DNA of 13,029 bases from Chitinophagia bacterium (GCA_010027295.1 RGVM01000024.1:1-13029); one strand, 5' to 3'; numbered from the stretch's first letter, positions 1 to 6,229 are shown. The notes: a model not told the origin generated them from the letters alone. Numbers and translations: made by a program.

Positions 1-694
1 GCCGGAGGCATGCATCCAGGTCGCGGGGCGGGGGGGCTTCCAGCTGCAGGGGATTGCCTTTCGGATCTGTCAGGGAGAGTCGCCAGGCATGAAGTCCGAG
101 GCGACCGAGCAGCGGTCTCTCCTCGCCATCCCCGCCGGAGGGTTTGTAATTTCTCTTGATGGAGGAGAGTAGAATGTTGTCGGCGGAGCCGTATACAGGG
201 TCGCAGGCGATGGGGTGGCCGGAATGGGCCAGGTGGACGCGTATCTGGTGGGTGCGGCCCGTCTCGATTCGGATCTCCAGCCAGCTGAAACGCCCGAGCC
301 TTTCGAGGGTCCTGACATGGGTGAGGGCGTGGCGGCCGTGACGCGTCACCGTCATTTTCCCCTTGATGTGCGGATGTTCTCCGATGGGCTGGTCGATGGT
401 CAGGGCTTCTTCCGCGATGCGTCCCACGGCCAGTCCGAGATAGGTCTTCTCCACCGATCGCTCTTCGAACTGACGTGTCAGTGCGCGCTGCGCCTCGAGG
501 TGGCGGGCGAAGACCAGGAGTCCGCTCGTGTCGCGGTCGATGCGGTGGACGGTGAGGATCTCGCCGTAGCGCTGGGCCAGGAGTCCGCGGAGCGAGTCCA
601 GGGCCTGGTCGTGTCGGTCGGGCAGGGTGAGGAGGCCGGAGGGTTTCGAGACGGCCACGAGGTCATCCGTCTCTAGGAGGGTCTCGTATCTCAT
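1..694 (-). CDS. RluA-family pseudouridine synthase (3' end beyond window)
   Basis: Reading the minus strand from the ATG at 694 gives 231 codons without a stop, so the C-terminus lies outside the window. The protein starts MRYETLLETDDLVAVSKPSG and carries the RluA-family catalytic motif HRIDRDTSG at residues 50-58, with Asp53 the expected catalytic aspartate. A later GRTHQIRVHLAHSGHPI block is also typical of the family. Such enzymes isomerise uridine to pseudouridine in rRNA or tRNA. No S4 RNA-binding domain precedes the catalytic domain, which resembles the short RluA/TruC/YqcB-like subgroup rather than RluC/RluD. The start codon overlaps the stop of the upstream pseudouridine synthase gene (ATGA, 691-694), implying translational coupling. 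Family assignment is firm. The target uridine cannot be told from sequence. Confidence 0.93.
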   Translation of the reverse strand, partial: MRYETLLETDDLVAVSKPSGLLTLPDRHDQALDSLRGLLAQRYGEILTVHRIDRDTSGLLVFARHLEAQRALTRQFEERSVEKTYLGLAVGRIAEEALTIDQPIGEHPHIKGKMTVTRHGRHALTHVRTLERLGRFSWLEIRIETGRTHQIRVHLAHSGHPIACDPVYGSADNILLSSIKRNYKPSGGDGEERPLLGRLGLHAWRLSLTDPKGNPLQLEAPPPRDLDACLR

Positions 695-1671
695 GGCGTG
701 TGCTCGCTACGGGTTCGCCTGAGGAATGACTTGTTGAGGAATTTCAGCAGCCTCACCTCCTTTTCCTGCAGGAAGCGCCATTTACCCCTGTCCACATTCT
801 TCTTGGTGAGGTTGGCGAAGACGACCCTGTCGAGGTTGCGGACGTCGTAGCCGAGCGATTCGAAGAGTCGTCGGACGATCCGGTTGCGGCCGCTGTGGAT
901 TTCGATGCCCACGACGGACCTGTCCTTGGGGTCGGGGTGTGCAAGGGCGTCGACGTTGACCAGACCGTCGTCTAGGGTCACTCCGGCGACGATCTTGTCG
1001 AAATCCGCCTTGGATAGGGGTTTGTCGAGGCGTACCTCGTAGGTCTTCCTGACTTCGAAGCTGGGGTGGCTGAGTTTCTGGGCCAGTTCGCCATCATTGG
1101 TGAGCAGGAGCACGCCGGTGGTGTTGCGGTCAAGCCGGCCGACGGGGTAGACGCGTTCGGGGGTGGCGCTGCGGACGAGGTCCATGACGGTCTTGCGTCC
1201 GTGCGTGTCGGAGGCGGTGGTGATGCAGTCCTTCGGCTTGTTGAGCAGGATGTAGACCAGGTTCTTCTCCGGGAATACCTTCTTGCCGTTGACGGTGACG
1301 CTGTCGGTGTCGGCCATCTTGTAGCCGGGCTCGAGGACGGGAGTGCCGTTCACCTTCACCTTTCCCTGTCGCACTAGTTCGGCGGCGTCGCGTCGGGAGC
1401 AGACGCCGCAGTGGGCGATGTACTTGTTGAGGGGCATCTTCTCCTCGACGGGCGGCTTTTTCTTTACGATGGAGGGTCTGCCGGAAGGGTTGCCGGTAGC
1501 ATCGGCTTCTGCGGAGGGGTTCCGTGGGATGGAGGGCGGCCGGTTGCGGCGGAGTTCGATCGCTTCGGCTCTTTCCTTTTTGATGCGACGCTTCTCCTGC
1601 CGGGCCTCCTCCTTGATGACACTGCCCTTCTTCCGCGTGATGAATTTCTGGAAACCGGTCGTCTTTGCCAT
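691..1671 (-). CDS. rluB: RsuA/RluB-family rRNA pseudouridine synthase
   Basis: This is a 326-residue protein. Residues 1-75 form a very basic, Lys/Arg-rich, probably disordered extension. An S4 RNA-binding domain follows at about 79-125 (PLNKYIAHCGVCSRRDAAEL). The catalytic domain contains LLNKPKD (142-148) and YPVGRLDRNTTGVLLLTNDG, with Asp181 the expected nucleophile, and the GRNRIVRRLFESLGYDV block near the C-terminus matches the RsuA/RluB/RluE/RluF branch. RluB and its relatives modify 23S rRNA helix 89 uridines; RsuA modifies 16S U516. The S4 domain plus basic extension resembles the RluB-like proteins of Bacteroidota, so the symbol is a best guess within the branch. It lies 19 bases after the rlmN stop and overlaps the next pseudouridine synthase by four bases, so the three genes look like one operon. 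Confidence 0.92.
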   Translation of the reverse strand: MAKTTGFQKFITRKKGSVIKEEARQEKRRIKKERAEAIELRRNRPPSIPRNPSAEADATGNPSGRPSIVKKKPPVEEKMPLNKYIAHCGVCSRRDAAELVRQGKVKVNGTPVLEPGYKMADTDSVTVNGKKVFPEKNLVYILLNKPKDCITTASDTHGRKTVMDLVRSATPERVYPVGRLDRNTTGVLLLTNDGELAQKLSHPSFEVRKTYEVRLDKPLSKADFDKIVAGVTLDDGLVNVDALAHPDPKDRSVVGIEIHSGRNRIVRRLFESLGYDVRNLDRVVFANLTKKNVDRGKWRFLQEKEVRLLKFLNKSFLRRTRSEHTP

Positions 1672-1690
1672 GTCGGTGGGGTGGGGATTG

Positions 1691-2749
1691 TCAGAACGCC
1701 TGTATCTCCTTGTTGGCGAGCTGTCCGCAGGCGGCGTCTATGTCGCGACCGCGGCTCTTCCGAAGTCTGGCGTTGACGCGGTTGCGTTCCAGCAGGGCCA
1801 TGAAGGCGGCCGTCTTCTGTTCGTCGGGCTTCTGGAAACTGGCGTTATCGATGGGGTTGTATTCGATGATGTTGACCAGGTCGGCCGGTACCTGGCGGTA
1901 GATGCGGGTGAGTTCCTCCGCGTCAGTGGGGCCGTCGTTGAAGCCGTCGAAGAGGATGTATTCGAGGGTCACCTTGGTGCCCGTCTGTTTGTAGAAATGA
2001 TTGAGGGCGTCGACGAGCGAGCGGATGTCGTTGGAGCCGTTGATGGGCATGATCTCGTTGCGCTTGCGGTCGTTTGCCGCGTGCAGTGAGAGGGCCAGGT
2101 GGAAGCGAACCTTGTCATCTCCCAGCTGGCGGATCATCTTGGCGATACCGGCGGTGGAGACGGTGATACGGCGGGGACTCATGCCGAGCCCATCGGGCGA
2201 GGTGATGCGCTCGATGGCACCCATCACCTGCCGGTAGTTGAGGAGCGGCTCGCCCATCCCCATGAAGACGATGTTGGTGAGCTTCTTGCCGTGTACCGTC
2301 TGGCACTGCCGCCCGACCAGCACCACCTCATCGACGATTTCGTCAGCCTGCAGGTTGCGGCGTTTCTCCATGTAGCCTGTCGCGCAGAACTTGCAGGTGA
2401 GGCTGCAGCCGATCTGGGACGAAACGCAGGCCGTAAAGCGTTCGGCCGAAGGGATCATGACGCCTTCCACCTTGTGGCCATCGTGTGTGCGGAACCGCGA
2501 TTTAATCGTACCGTCGGAGCTGTATTGCGTGGCATCCACCGTGAGTGCGGGCAGGCTGAAGGCGGTGCCTAGGCGTTCGCGCAGCTCCCTGGACAGGTTT
2601 GTCATCTCTGCAAAGCTGTGGGCATGGTGTTTCCAGAGCCAGTCCCATACCTGCCGGGCGCGGAACTTCTTCTCACCCGCTTCCTCCAGGAACTGCGAGA
2701 GCTCCTCGAAGTCCAACTCCCGGATGTTCCGGTTCGCAGAGCTGTTCAT
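1691..2749 (-). CDS. rlmN: 23S rRNA (adenine2503-C2)/tRNA (adenine37-C2) methyltransferase RlmN
   Basis: A radical SAM enzyme of 352 residues when started at the ATG at 2749. The radical SAM cluster motif is C115-SLT-C119-KF-C122 (CX3CX2C). The two further cysteines used in the RlmN/Cfr methyl-relay mechanism are present as Cys108 (FTACVSSQ) and Cys341 (DAACGQL). FMGMGEPLLN (162-171) and the NPIDNASFQKP block are also family signatures. The enzyme methylates C2 of A2503 in 23S rRNA and A37 of some tRNAs. An ATG eight codons upstream (2773) is open but would overlap the TATCTTTG promoter-like box, and the residues it adds do not look family-like, so 2749 is preferred. It heads an RNA-modification operon with two pseudouridine synthase genes. 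Confidence 0.96.
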   Translation of the reverse strand: MNSSANRNIRELDFEELSQFLEEAGEKKFRARQVWDWLWKHHAHSFAEMTNLSRELRERLGTAFSLPALTVDATQYSSDGTIKSRFRTHDGHKVEGVMIPSAERFTACVSSQIGCSLTCKFCATGYMEKRRNLQADEIVDEVVLVGRQCQTVHGKKLTNIVFMGMGEPLLNYRQVMGAIERITSPDGLGMSPRRITVSTAGIAKMIRQLGDDKVRFHLALSLHAANDRKRNEIMPINGSNDIRSLVDALNHFYKQTGTKVTLEYILFDGFNDGPTDAEELTRIYRQVPADLVNIIEYNPIDNASFQKPDEQKTAAFMALLERNRVNARLRKSRGRDIDAACGQLANKEIQAF

Positions 2750-2753
2750 CCTG

Positions 2754-2761
2754 CAAAGATA
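2754..2761 (-). promoter_or_regulatory. Bacteroidota -7 box (TATCTTTG) just upstream of rlmN
   Basis: On the minus strand, TATCTTTG is an exact match to the TAnnTTTG -7 element of the Bacteroidota primary sigma factor. Only four bases (CAGG) separate it from the preferred rlmN ATG. A convincing TTG at the -33 position is not visible. With usual element-to-start spacing, transcription would begin at or within a base or two of the ATG, giving a leaderless or nearly leaderless mRNA. This placement is inferred. Confidence 0.5.
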
Positions 2762-2780
2762 GTCCAACCCCATCGGGCCG

Positions 2781-2795
2781 CGCCGGAAATCGGCG
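2781..2795. repeat. Short inverted repeat upstream of the rlmN promoter box
   Basis: CGCCG and CGGCG form a perfect 5-base inverted repeat around the loop GAAAT. It sits roughly where the -33 region of the rlmN promoter would be, so it could be an operator. It is short enough to be chance in GC-rich DNA. Confidence 0.3.
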
Positions 2796-2840
2796 AAACC
2801 CGCCCGAAGGCAAGTTTCTCCCCTGTGCGCAACCGATCAA

Positions 2841-2909
2841 GGTTCTCAGAACCGGGGGTAGTTCTCAGGACATGTGGGGTTTTGAGAACCGGGTAGGGTT
2901 CTCAAAACC
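2841..2909. repeat. Four related 13-base palindromic units at 18-19 base spacing
   Basis: The units are GGTTCTCAGAACC (2841-2853, perfect palindrome around a central C), AGTTCTCAGGACA (2860-2872, imperfect), GGTTTTGAGAACC (2878-2890) and GGTTCTCAAAACC (2897-2909). The third and fourth are exact reverse complements and can pair as a 13-base stem with a GGGTAG loop. Unit starts are 19, 18 and 19 bases apart. The layout resembles tandem operators, or a hairpin series in the transcript. The block lies about 90-160 bases upstream of the rlmN start. Confidence 0.8.
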
Positions 2910-2943
2910 TGGGGGAGTTTCCCGACATTTTCCTTCTGGGAAT

Positions 2944-2975
2944 ACCCTTGGAGGGTCACCCCACCCTTGGAGGGT
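2944..2975. repeat. Duplicated palindrome ACCCTTGGAGGGT
   Basis: Two exact copies lie at 2944-2956 and 2963-2975, 19 bases apart, separated by CACCCC. Each copy is ACCCT and AGGGT around TGG, so it is both a direct repeat and an inverted repeat. It is part of the larger palindrome array. Confidence 0.85.
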
Positions 2976-2978
2976 GTG

Positions 2979-2994
2979 TTCAGGAAATCCTGAA
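2979..2994. repeat. Perfect 7-base inverted repeat TTCAGGA-AA-TCCTGAA
   Basis: This is one unit of the palindrome array, with seven perfect base pairs and a two-base centre. It shares base 2994 with the next unit (2994-3009), so neighbouring palindromes here are packed end to end. Confidence 0.75.
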
Positions 2995-3053
2995 TTCCAT
3001 AAATGGGATGGTTTCCCAACTCTGGGTCAGGTTTGCAATACTGGGGGAGTGGG

Positions 3054-4430
3054 TCAGGAAGGGGAAAGGGCGTCGAGGAAGGCGGTCCGAGGGACTGTCC
3101 TTTGTTCGCCGGTGGAAAGGTCCTTGTAACGGACGGTGTCCGCCGCGATCTCTTCTGAGCCGACGAAGGCCACGATCGGAATATGTCTTCGTTCGGCGTA
3201 TTTGAACTGTTTGTCAAAGCGGGCCGCTTCGGGGTATATCTCGCAGGCGGTGTCGCGCGCGCGGAGTTGTTGCATCACCGTCCAGGCATGCCGGGCCTCG
3301 GCCTGTCCGAGGTGGAAGAACAGCACGCGGCTGCCTGTCTCCAGCGATGCCGGGAAGAGGCCCTTCTCCTCCATGACATCGCAGATCCGGTCGATGCCGA
3401 ATGACACGCCCACGCCTGGGATGCCCGGCACGCCGAAGAGGCCGGTGAGGTCGTCGTAGCGGCCGCCTCCGCCGATGCTTCCCATCTGGGCATCGAGGGC
3501 TTTCACTTCGAAGATCATGCCGGTGTAGTAGTCGAGGCCCCGGGCCAGTGTGAGGTCGATTTCGAGAGGTTCCGTTCCGTCGTCGCGGCGGAGGAAGTCG
3601 AGAAGCCAGCGGAGTTCCCCGATGCCTTTGGCACCGGCTTCGTAGCCACCCAGCAGGCCTTCGACGGCCTGCAGCCTCTCTGAGTTGTCTCCGGCCACGC
3701 CCAGGTAGGTGCGGATCTTTGCGGTTGCAGTTTCGGGGAATTCCTTGCGGTCGAGTTCCTCCATCACTTTTTCCAGGCCGACCTTGTCGAGCTTGTCGAT
3801 GGACACGGTGATATCGGTAAGTCGACCGGCTCCACCACAGGCTTCGGCGAGTGCAGCGAGGAGCCCGCGGTGGTTGACGCGCACGGAGACGGGTATGCCA
3901 AGGCTTCTGAAGGCATCGAGGTAGATGGATGCGAGTTCGGCCTCATAGAGAAGCGATGGGCTGCCGACGACATCGGCGTCGCACTGCCAGAATTCGCGGT
4001 AGCGTCCCTTCTGCGGCCTGTCGGCCCGCCACACCGGCTGCATCTGGTAGCGTTTGAAGGGGAAGTTCAGCTGGGCGTGGTTCATGGCCACGAAACGGGC
4101 GAAGGGGATGGTGAGGTCGTATCGCAGGGCCCGCTCGGTGACGGTGGTGCTGTTGCGTCCCTCGAGCACCTGGCGGAACCCTTCCATCGCGGCCTCATGC
4201 TTGGCGGGGTTGTCGAGTCCGTTGTTGAGGATACGGAAGATGAGCTTGTCGCCCTCCTCCCCGTATTTGCCGAGGAGGGTGTCGAGATTCTCCATCGCGG
4301 GGGTCTCGAGGGGTTGGAAGCCGTAGCGTTCGAACACCCCGCGTATGGTCTGTAGGACGAACTGCCGTTTGCGCAGTGTCTGGGGCGCGAAGTCCCGGGT
4401 GCCCTGGGGGAGGGAGGGTCTGATCTTCAC
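3054..4430 (-). CDS. hisS: Histidyl-tRNA synthetase
   Basis: This class II aminoacyl-tRNA synthetase of 458 residues charges tRNA-His in the cytoplasm. It opens with the PQGTRDF block (8-14). Class II motif 1 lies around GFQPLETPAME (37-47), motif 2 around WRADRPQKGRYREFWQCDAD (134-153), and motif 3 at GVGVSFGIDRI (339-349). The histidine-specific signature RGLDYYTGMIFEV is at 297-309. The anticodon-binding domain covers about 366-455. Length is normal for the family. The start is a GTG at 4430; its last two bases are shared with the TGA stop of the upstream phosphatase gene (GTGA overlap), and the next residues KIRPSLPQGTRDF fit the family N-terminus. It is probably translationally coupled to, and transcribed with, the phosphatase gene. 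No U-tract terminator follows; the palindrome array does. Confidence 0.97.
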   Translation of the reverse strand: MKIRPSLPQGTRDFAPQTLRKRQFVLQTIRGVFERYGFQPLETPAMENLDTLLGKYGEEGDKLIFRILNNGLDNPAKHEAAMEGFRQVLEGRNSTTVTERALRYDLTIPFARFVAMNHAQLNFPFKRYQMQPVWRADRPQKGRYREFWQCDADVVGSPSLLYEAELASIYLDAFRSLGIPVSVRVNHRGLLAALAEACGGAGRLTDITVSIDKLDKVGLEKVMEELDRKEFPETATAKIRTYLGVAGDNSERLQAVEGLLGGYEAGAKGIGELRWLLDFLRRDDGTEPLEIDLTLARGLDYYTGMIFEVKALDAQMGSIGGGGRYDDLTGLFGVPGIPGVGVSFGIDRICDVMEEKGLFPASLETGSRVLFFHLGQAEARHAWTVMQQLRARDTACEIYPEAARFDKQFKYAERRHIPIVAFVGSEEIAADTVRYKDLSTGEQRTVPRTAFLDALSPS

Positions 4431-4900
4431 TTCGTTACGGGTTTGTCGGCGTACGTCTCTACGAGTCTGGCACAGGCATCGTCGAGGAGTCGGTATACGT
4501 GGTGGTAATCGGATTCGGGTCCACCCCAGGGATCGGGCACGTCGAGGTCCTTGCCCGGGTGGAGCAGGTTCAGCAGGAGATCGGCCCGGGCGGGGTCGAA
4601 CCGTCGTCCGGCGATCCGCCTGATCTCATCCAGGACATCGCCTGCCATGGCGAAGATGCGGTCGAACTTCTCGAAGTCGTCGGCCCGGAAGCGGCGCGAC
4701 CTCTGGCGGCTGATATCGATCCCGTTGATCATGGCGACTTTTCGGGATAGGGGGTGTGGCGGTTCCCCGTCATGGTAGCCATTGGTGCCTGCGCTCTCGA
4801 CGCTCCATGGCAGCCCCGACCGCCAGGCTTTTTCCTGCAGGATGCCCTCGGCCAGCGGGCTTCGGCAAATGTTTCCCAGACACACCATCAGGATCCTCAT
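4427..4900 (-). CDS. Low-molecular-weight protein-tyrosine-phosphatase family protein
   Basis: A 157-residue protein beginning MRILMVCLGNICRSPLAEGI. The phosphate-binding loop C7-LGNIC-R13-S14 matches the CX5R(S/T) signature, with Cys7 the nucleophile. The general-acid motif is VPDPWGG with Asp123; the usual motif is DPY or DPW. Length is normal for the family. Members hydrolyse phosphotyrosine, and some bacterial relatives act on phosphoarginine; the substrate cannot be read from sequence. The absence of an adjacent tyrosine kinase or polysaccharide-export gene argues against a role limited to capsule control. The stop codon overlaps the hisS GTG start, so the two are probably co-translated. 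The start at 4900 fits the family and lies about 20 bases below a TATCTTCG box. Confidence 0.95.
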   Translation of the reverse strand: MRILMVCLGNICRSPLAEGILQEKAWRSGLPWSVESAGTNGYHDGEPPHPLSRKVAMINGIDISRQRSRRFRADDFEKFDRIFAMAGDVLDEIRRIAGRRFDPARADLLLNLLHPGKDLDVPDPWGGPESDYHHVYRLLDDACARLVETYADKPVTK

Positions 4901-4921
4901 ACGTCACGGCTTTTCCGCCCG

Positions 4922-4929
4922 CGAAGATA
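4922..4929 (-). promoter_or_regulatory. Probable -7 box of the phosphatase-hisS operon
   Basis: TATCTTCG on the minus strand differs from TAnnTTTG at one base and lies 21 bases before the phosphatase ATG. The nearest TTG upstream is only 15 bases away rather than 19, so the promoter is tentative. Confidence 0.4.
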
Positions 4930-4996
4930 AGGCATGACCGGCGGCAAGCTTGTGGAAAACGTCGGTCCGGTGCATCCCATGGGAAAGGCCCAAGGC

Positions 4997-5025
4997 TTGA
5001 CGTTGGAAAGAAAATCACTATTTTG
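4997..5025 (+). promoter_or_regulatory. Probable promoter of the small membrane protein / lipoprotein / TPR unit
   Basis: TTG at 4997-4999 is followed by 19 bases and TATTTTG (5019-5025), one base shorter than the Bacteroidota TAnnTTTG box. The first gene starts at 5043, so the leader would be short. The 142-base region 4901-5042 thus holds two divergent promoters and no gene; it also contains the 10-base palindrome TCCCATGGGA at 4975-4984. Confidence 0.55.
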
Positions 5026-5042
5026 CCAACTTCACGGTCCAT

Positions 5043-5276
5043 ATGGAACAGCACGAGTCGGAATCGAGGAAGGAGGGTGTTCAGTCGGGCATCCGCACCG
5101 CGTATAACATATCCATGGGTCTGCTATGGACGAGCATGGGTGTGTTGTTCCTGGGACACGACCGATTCGGGTTGTCCGTCTCCATCGACCCAGGTCTGGC
5201 AGCCATCTTCGGCGGCGCCTGCGTCGTCTACGGCCTGTTCCGCCTCTGGAGGGGCCTCGGCCGGAGGAGGGGATGA
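5043..5276 (+). CDS. Small two-helix membrane protein of unknown function
   Basis: A 77-residue protein with a charged, hydrophilic N-terminus (MEQHESESRKEG), two hydrophobic segments at about residues 24-38 (ISMGLLWTSMGVLFL) and 51-68 (GLAAIFGGACVVYGLFRL), and an Arg-rich tail (RGLGRRRG). The pattern predicts an inner-membrane hairpin. I do not recognise a named family. It is supported as a gene by a promoter-like sequence just upstream, an ATG with matching spacing, a sensible membrane protein layout, and a position 25 bases before the lipoprotein gene on the same strand. From context it could be an accessory to the envelope proteins encoded downstream, but this is inference. Confidence 0.75.
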   Translation: MEQHESESRKEGVQSGIRTAYNISMGLLWTSMGVLFLGHDRFGLSVSIDPGLAAIFGGACVVYGLFRLWRGLGRRRG

Positions 5277-5301
5277 CCGGTCTCCACAGCACGATCCAGG
5301 C

Positions 5302-6225
5302 ATGAAACGTATGCGCCACATATCGATGGGCCTTTTCCTGATGCTCGCCCTCTCCTGCGGACCGGGGAAGAAGCCCCGCGTCATCGCGGGAGACGACACC
5401 CTGACTTCGGGAACCATCCACGTAAGCATCGACGAGTCCTTCCGGCCGGTGATGGACTCGCAGATACAGGTCTTCATGTCCCTCCATCCCGAGGCGAGGA
5501 TCGTGGCGCACTACAAGCCGGAGGCGGAGTGCATCCGTGACCTCCAGGACGACAGCACGCGGATGGTAGTGATTACCCGCGGCCTCAGCGAGCAGGAGGA
5601 GTTGTTCTACGAGGACACCCTTGAGTTCCGTCCCCGTTACGGCTCCGTGGCGCGGGATGCGATCGCGGTGATCGTGAACGAGCGTTGCCGCGACAGCCTC
5701 TTCTCGGTGGCGGAGATCCGATCCATGCTCAACGGCACGTCGGGGCACCGCTACCGGCAGGTGATGGATGGCACGGTGGCCACGAGTACCGTCAGGTTCC
5801 TTCTCGATTCGGTGTTGCGGGGACAGCCCTTCGGGGCGTCCGTCGTCGCGGCCCGGACCAGCGAGGGCGTGATAGACTATGTGGCGGATCATCCCGACGC
5901 TATCGGATACATAGGCGTCGGTTGGATCGGCAACCCCGAGGATACAGCCCAGTTGAGCTTCCTGAAGCGTGTCCGCATCGCCGCCCTGCAGTGCGCCAAC
6001 TGCCCGGAGGAGGTCTATGTCCGACCCTACCAGGCCAACATCGCGCTCGGCAGGTACCCTTTGACGCGGGAGCTGTATTACGTGTTGAAGGAGAACTACT
6101 CCGGACTGGGTCGCGGCTTCGTCAATTTCCTCAAGCACGAGCAGGGCCAGCTTATCTTCAAGCGGGCCTACCTGGTGCCGGAGTGGAAGTCGCTGCAGGT
6201 CCGCAGGGTCAACCTGAAGGAGTGA
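5302..6225 (+). CDS. PstS-like periplasmic substrate-binding lipoprotein
   Basis: A 307-residue protein starting MKRMRHISMGLFLMLALSCG. The first 19 residues are a lipoprotein-type signal peptide, with Cys19 the probable lipidation site; the lipobox ALSC is loose, as is common in Bacteroidota. The mature part resembles the Bacteroidota branch of phosphate-binding proteins (PstS/PBP-like): GTIHVSIDESFRPVMDSQIQVF near 38-59, the YKPEAECIRDLQDDSTRMVVITR stretch, and a C-terminal GFVNFLKHEQGQLIFKRAYLVP block. No pstC, pstA or pstB is present, so transport is not demonstrated. A CXXC pair (CANC, 231-234) is unusual for such proteins. An in-frame reading continues upstream of 5302 but lacks signal-peptide sense, so the ATG at 5302 is chosen. 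It is probably co-transcribed with the small membrane protein and the TPR gene. Confidence 0.85.
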   Translation: MKRMRHISMGLFLMLALSCGPGKKPRVIAGDDTLTSGTIHVSIDESFRPVMDSQIQVFMSLHPEARIVAHYKPEAECIRDLQDDSTRMVVITRGLSEQEELFYEDTLEFRPRYGSVARDAIAVIVNERCRDSLFSVAEIRSMLNGTSGHRYRQVMDGTVATSTVRFLLDSVLRGQPFGASVVAARTSEGVIDYVADHPDAIGYIGVGWIGNPEDTAQLSFLKRVRIAALQCANCPEEVYVRPYQANIALGRYPLTRELYYVLKENYSGLGRGFVNFLKHEQGQLIFKRAYLVPEWKSLQVRRVNLKE

Positions 6226-6229
6226 AGGC

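Larger units (their letters stand above)
2841..3041. repeat. Dense array of short palindromes in the hisS-rlmN gap
   Basis: The 304-base gap between the hisS stop and the rlmN start carries no convincing gene. About 200 bases of it are packed with consecutive short palindromes. Their centres lie at about 2847, 2866, 2884, 2903, 2918, 2936, 2950, 2969, 2986, 3001, 3020 and 3035, that is 14-19 bases apart. Examples are GGTTCTCAGAACC (2841), ACCCTTGGAGGGT (2944 and 2963), TTCAGGAAATCCTGAA (2979) and ATTCCATAAATGGGAT (2994, one G-T pair). The unit near 3035 is the weakest. Several linkers in the left half are runs of G. The first 70 bases are 53% G+C (counted), visibly lower than the flanking genes. 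The units are not copies of one sequence, so this is not an ordinary REP, CRISPR or tandem repeat. Its function is unknown. Confidence 0.8.

Noticed and set aside
2854..2915. G-quadruplex made from G-runs between palindromes
   Set aside because: Four G-runs exist, but the loops are about 11, 2 and 12 bases or longer, outside the usual stable range, and the bases between them are better explained by the hairpins.
2841..3041. The palindrome array read as a CRISPR array or as REP elements
   Set aside because: CRISPR needs near-identical repeats with spacers of about 30 bases and REP needs one conserved palindrome; here most units differ and spacing is 14-19 bases. No cas gene is present.
2979..3053. 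Intrinsic terminator for hisS
   Set aside because: Hairpins follow the hisS stop on the minus strand, but none is GC-rich and followed by a U-run.
2846..3217. An open frame of 123 codons on the minus strand across the palindrome array and the hisS 3' end
   Set aside because: It overlaps the hisS 3' end in another frame, its composition is Pro/Ser-rich without any motif, and the palindromes explain the sequence better than coding does.
4756..5301. In-frame upstream extension of the PstS-like lipoprotein
   Set aside because: The extension overlaps the divergent phosphatase gene and the small membrane protein gene, and would bury the signal peptide that clearly starts at 5302.
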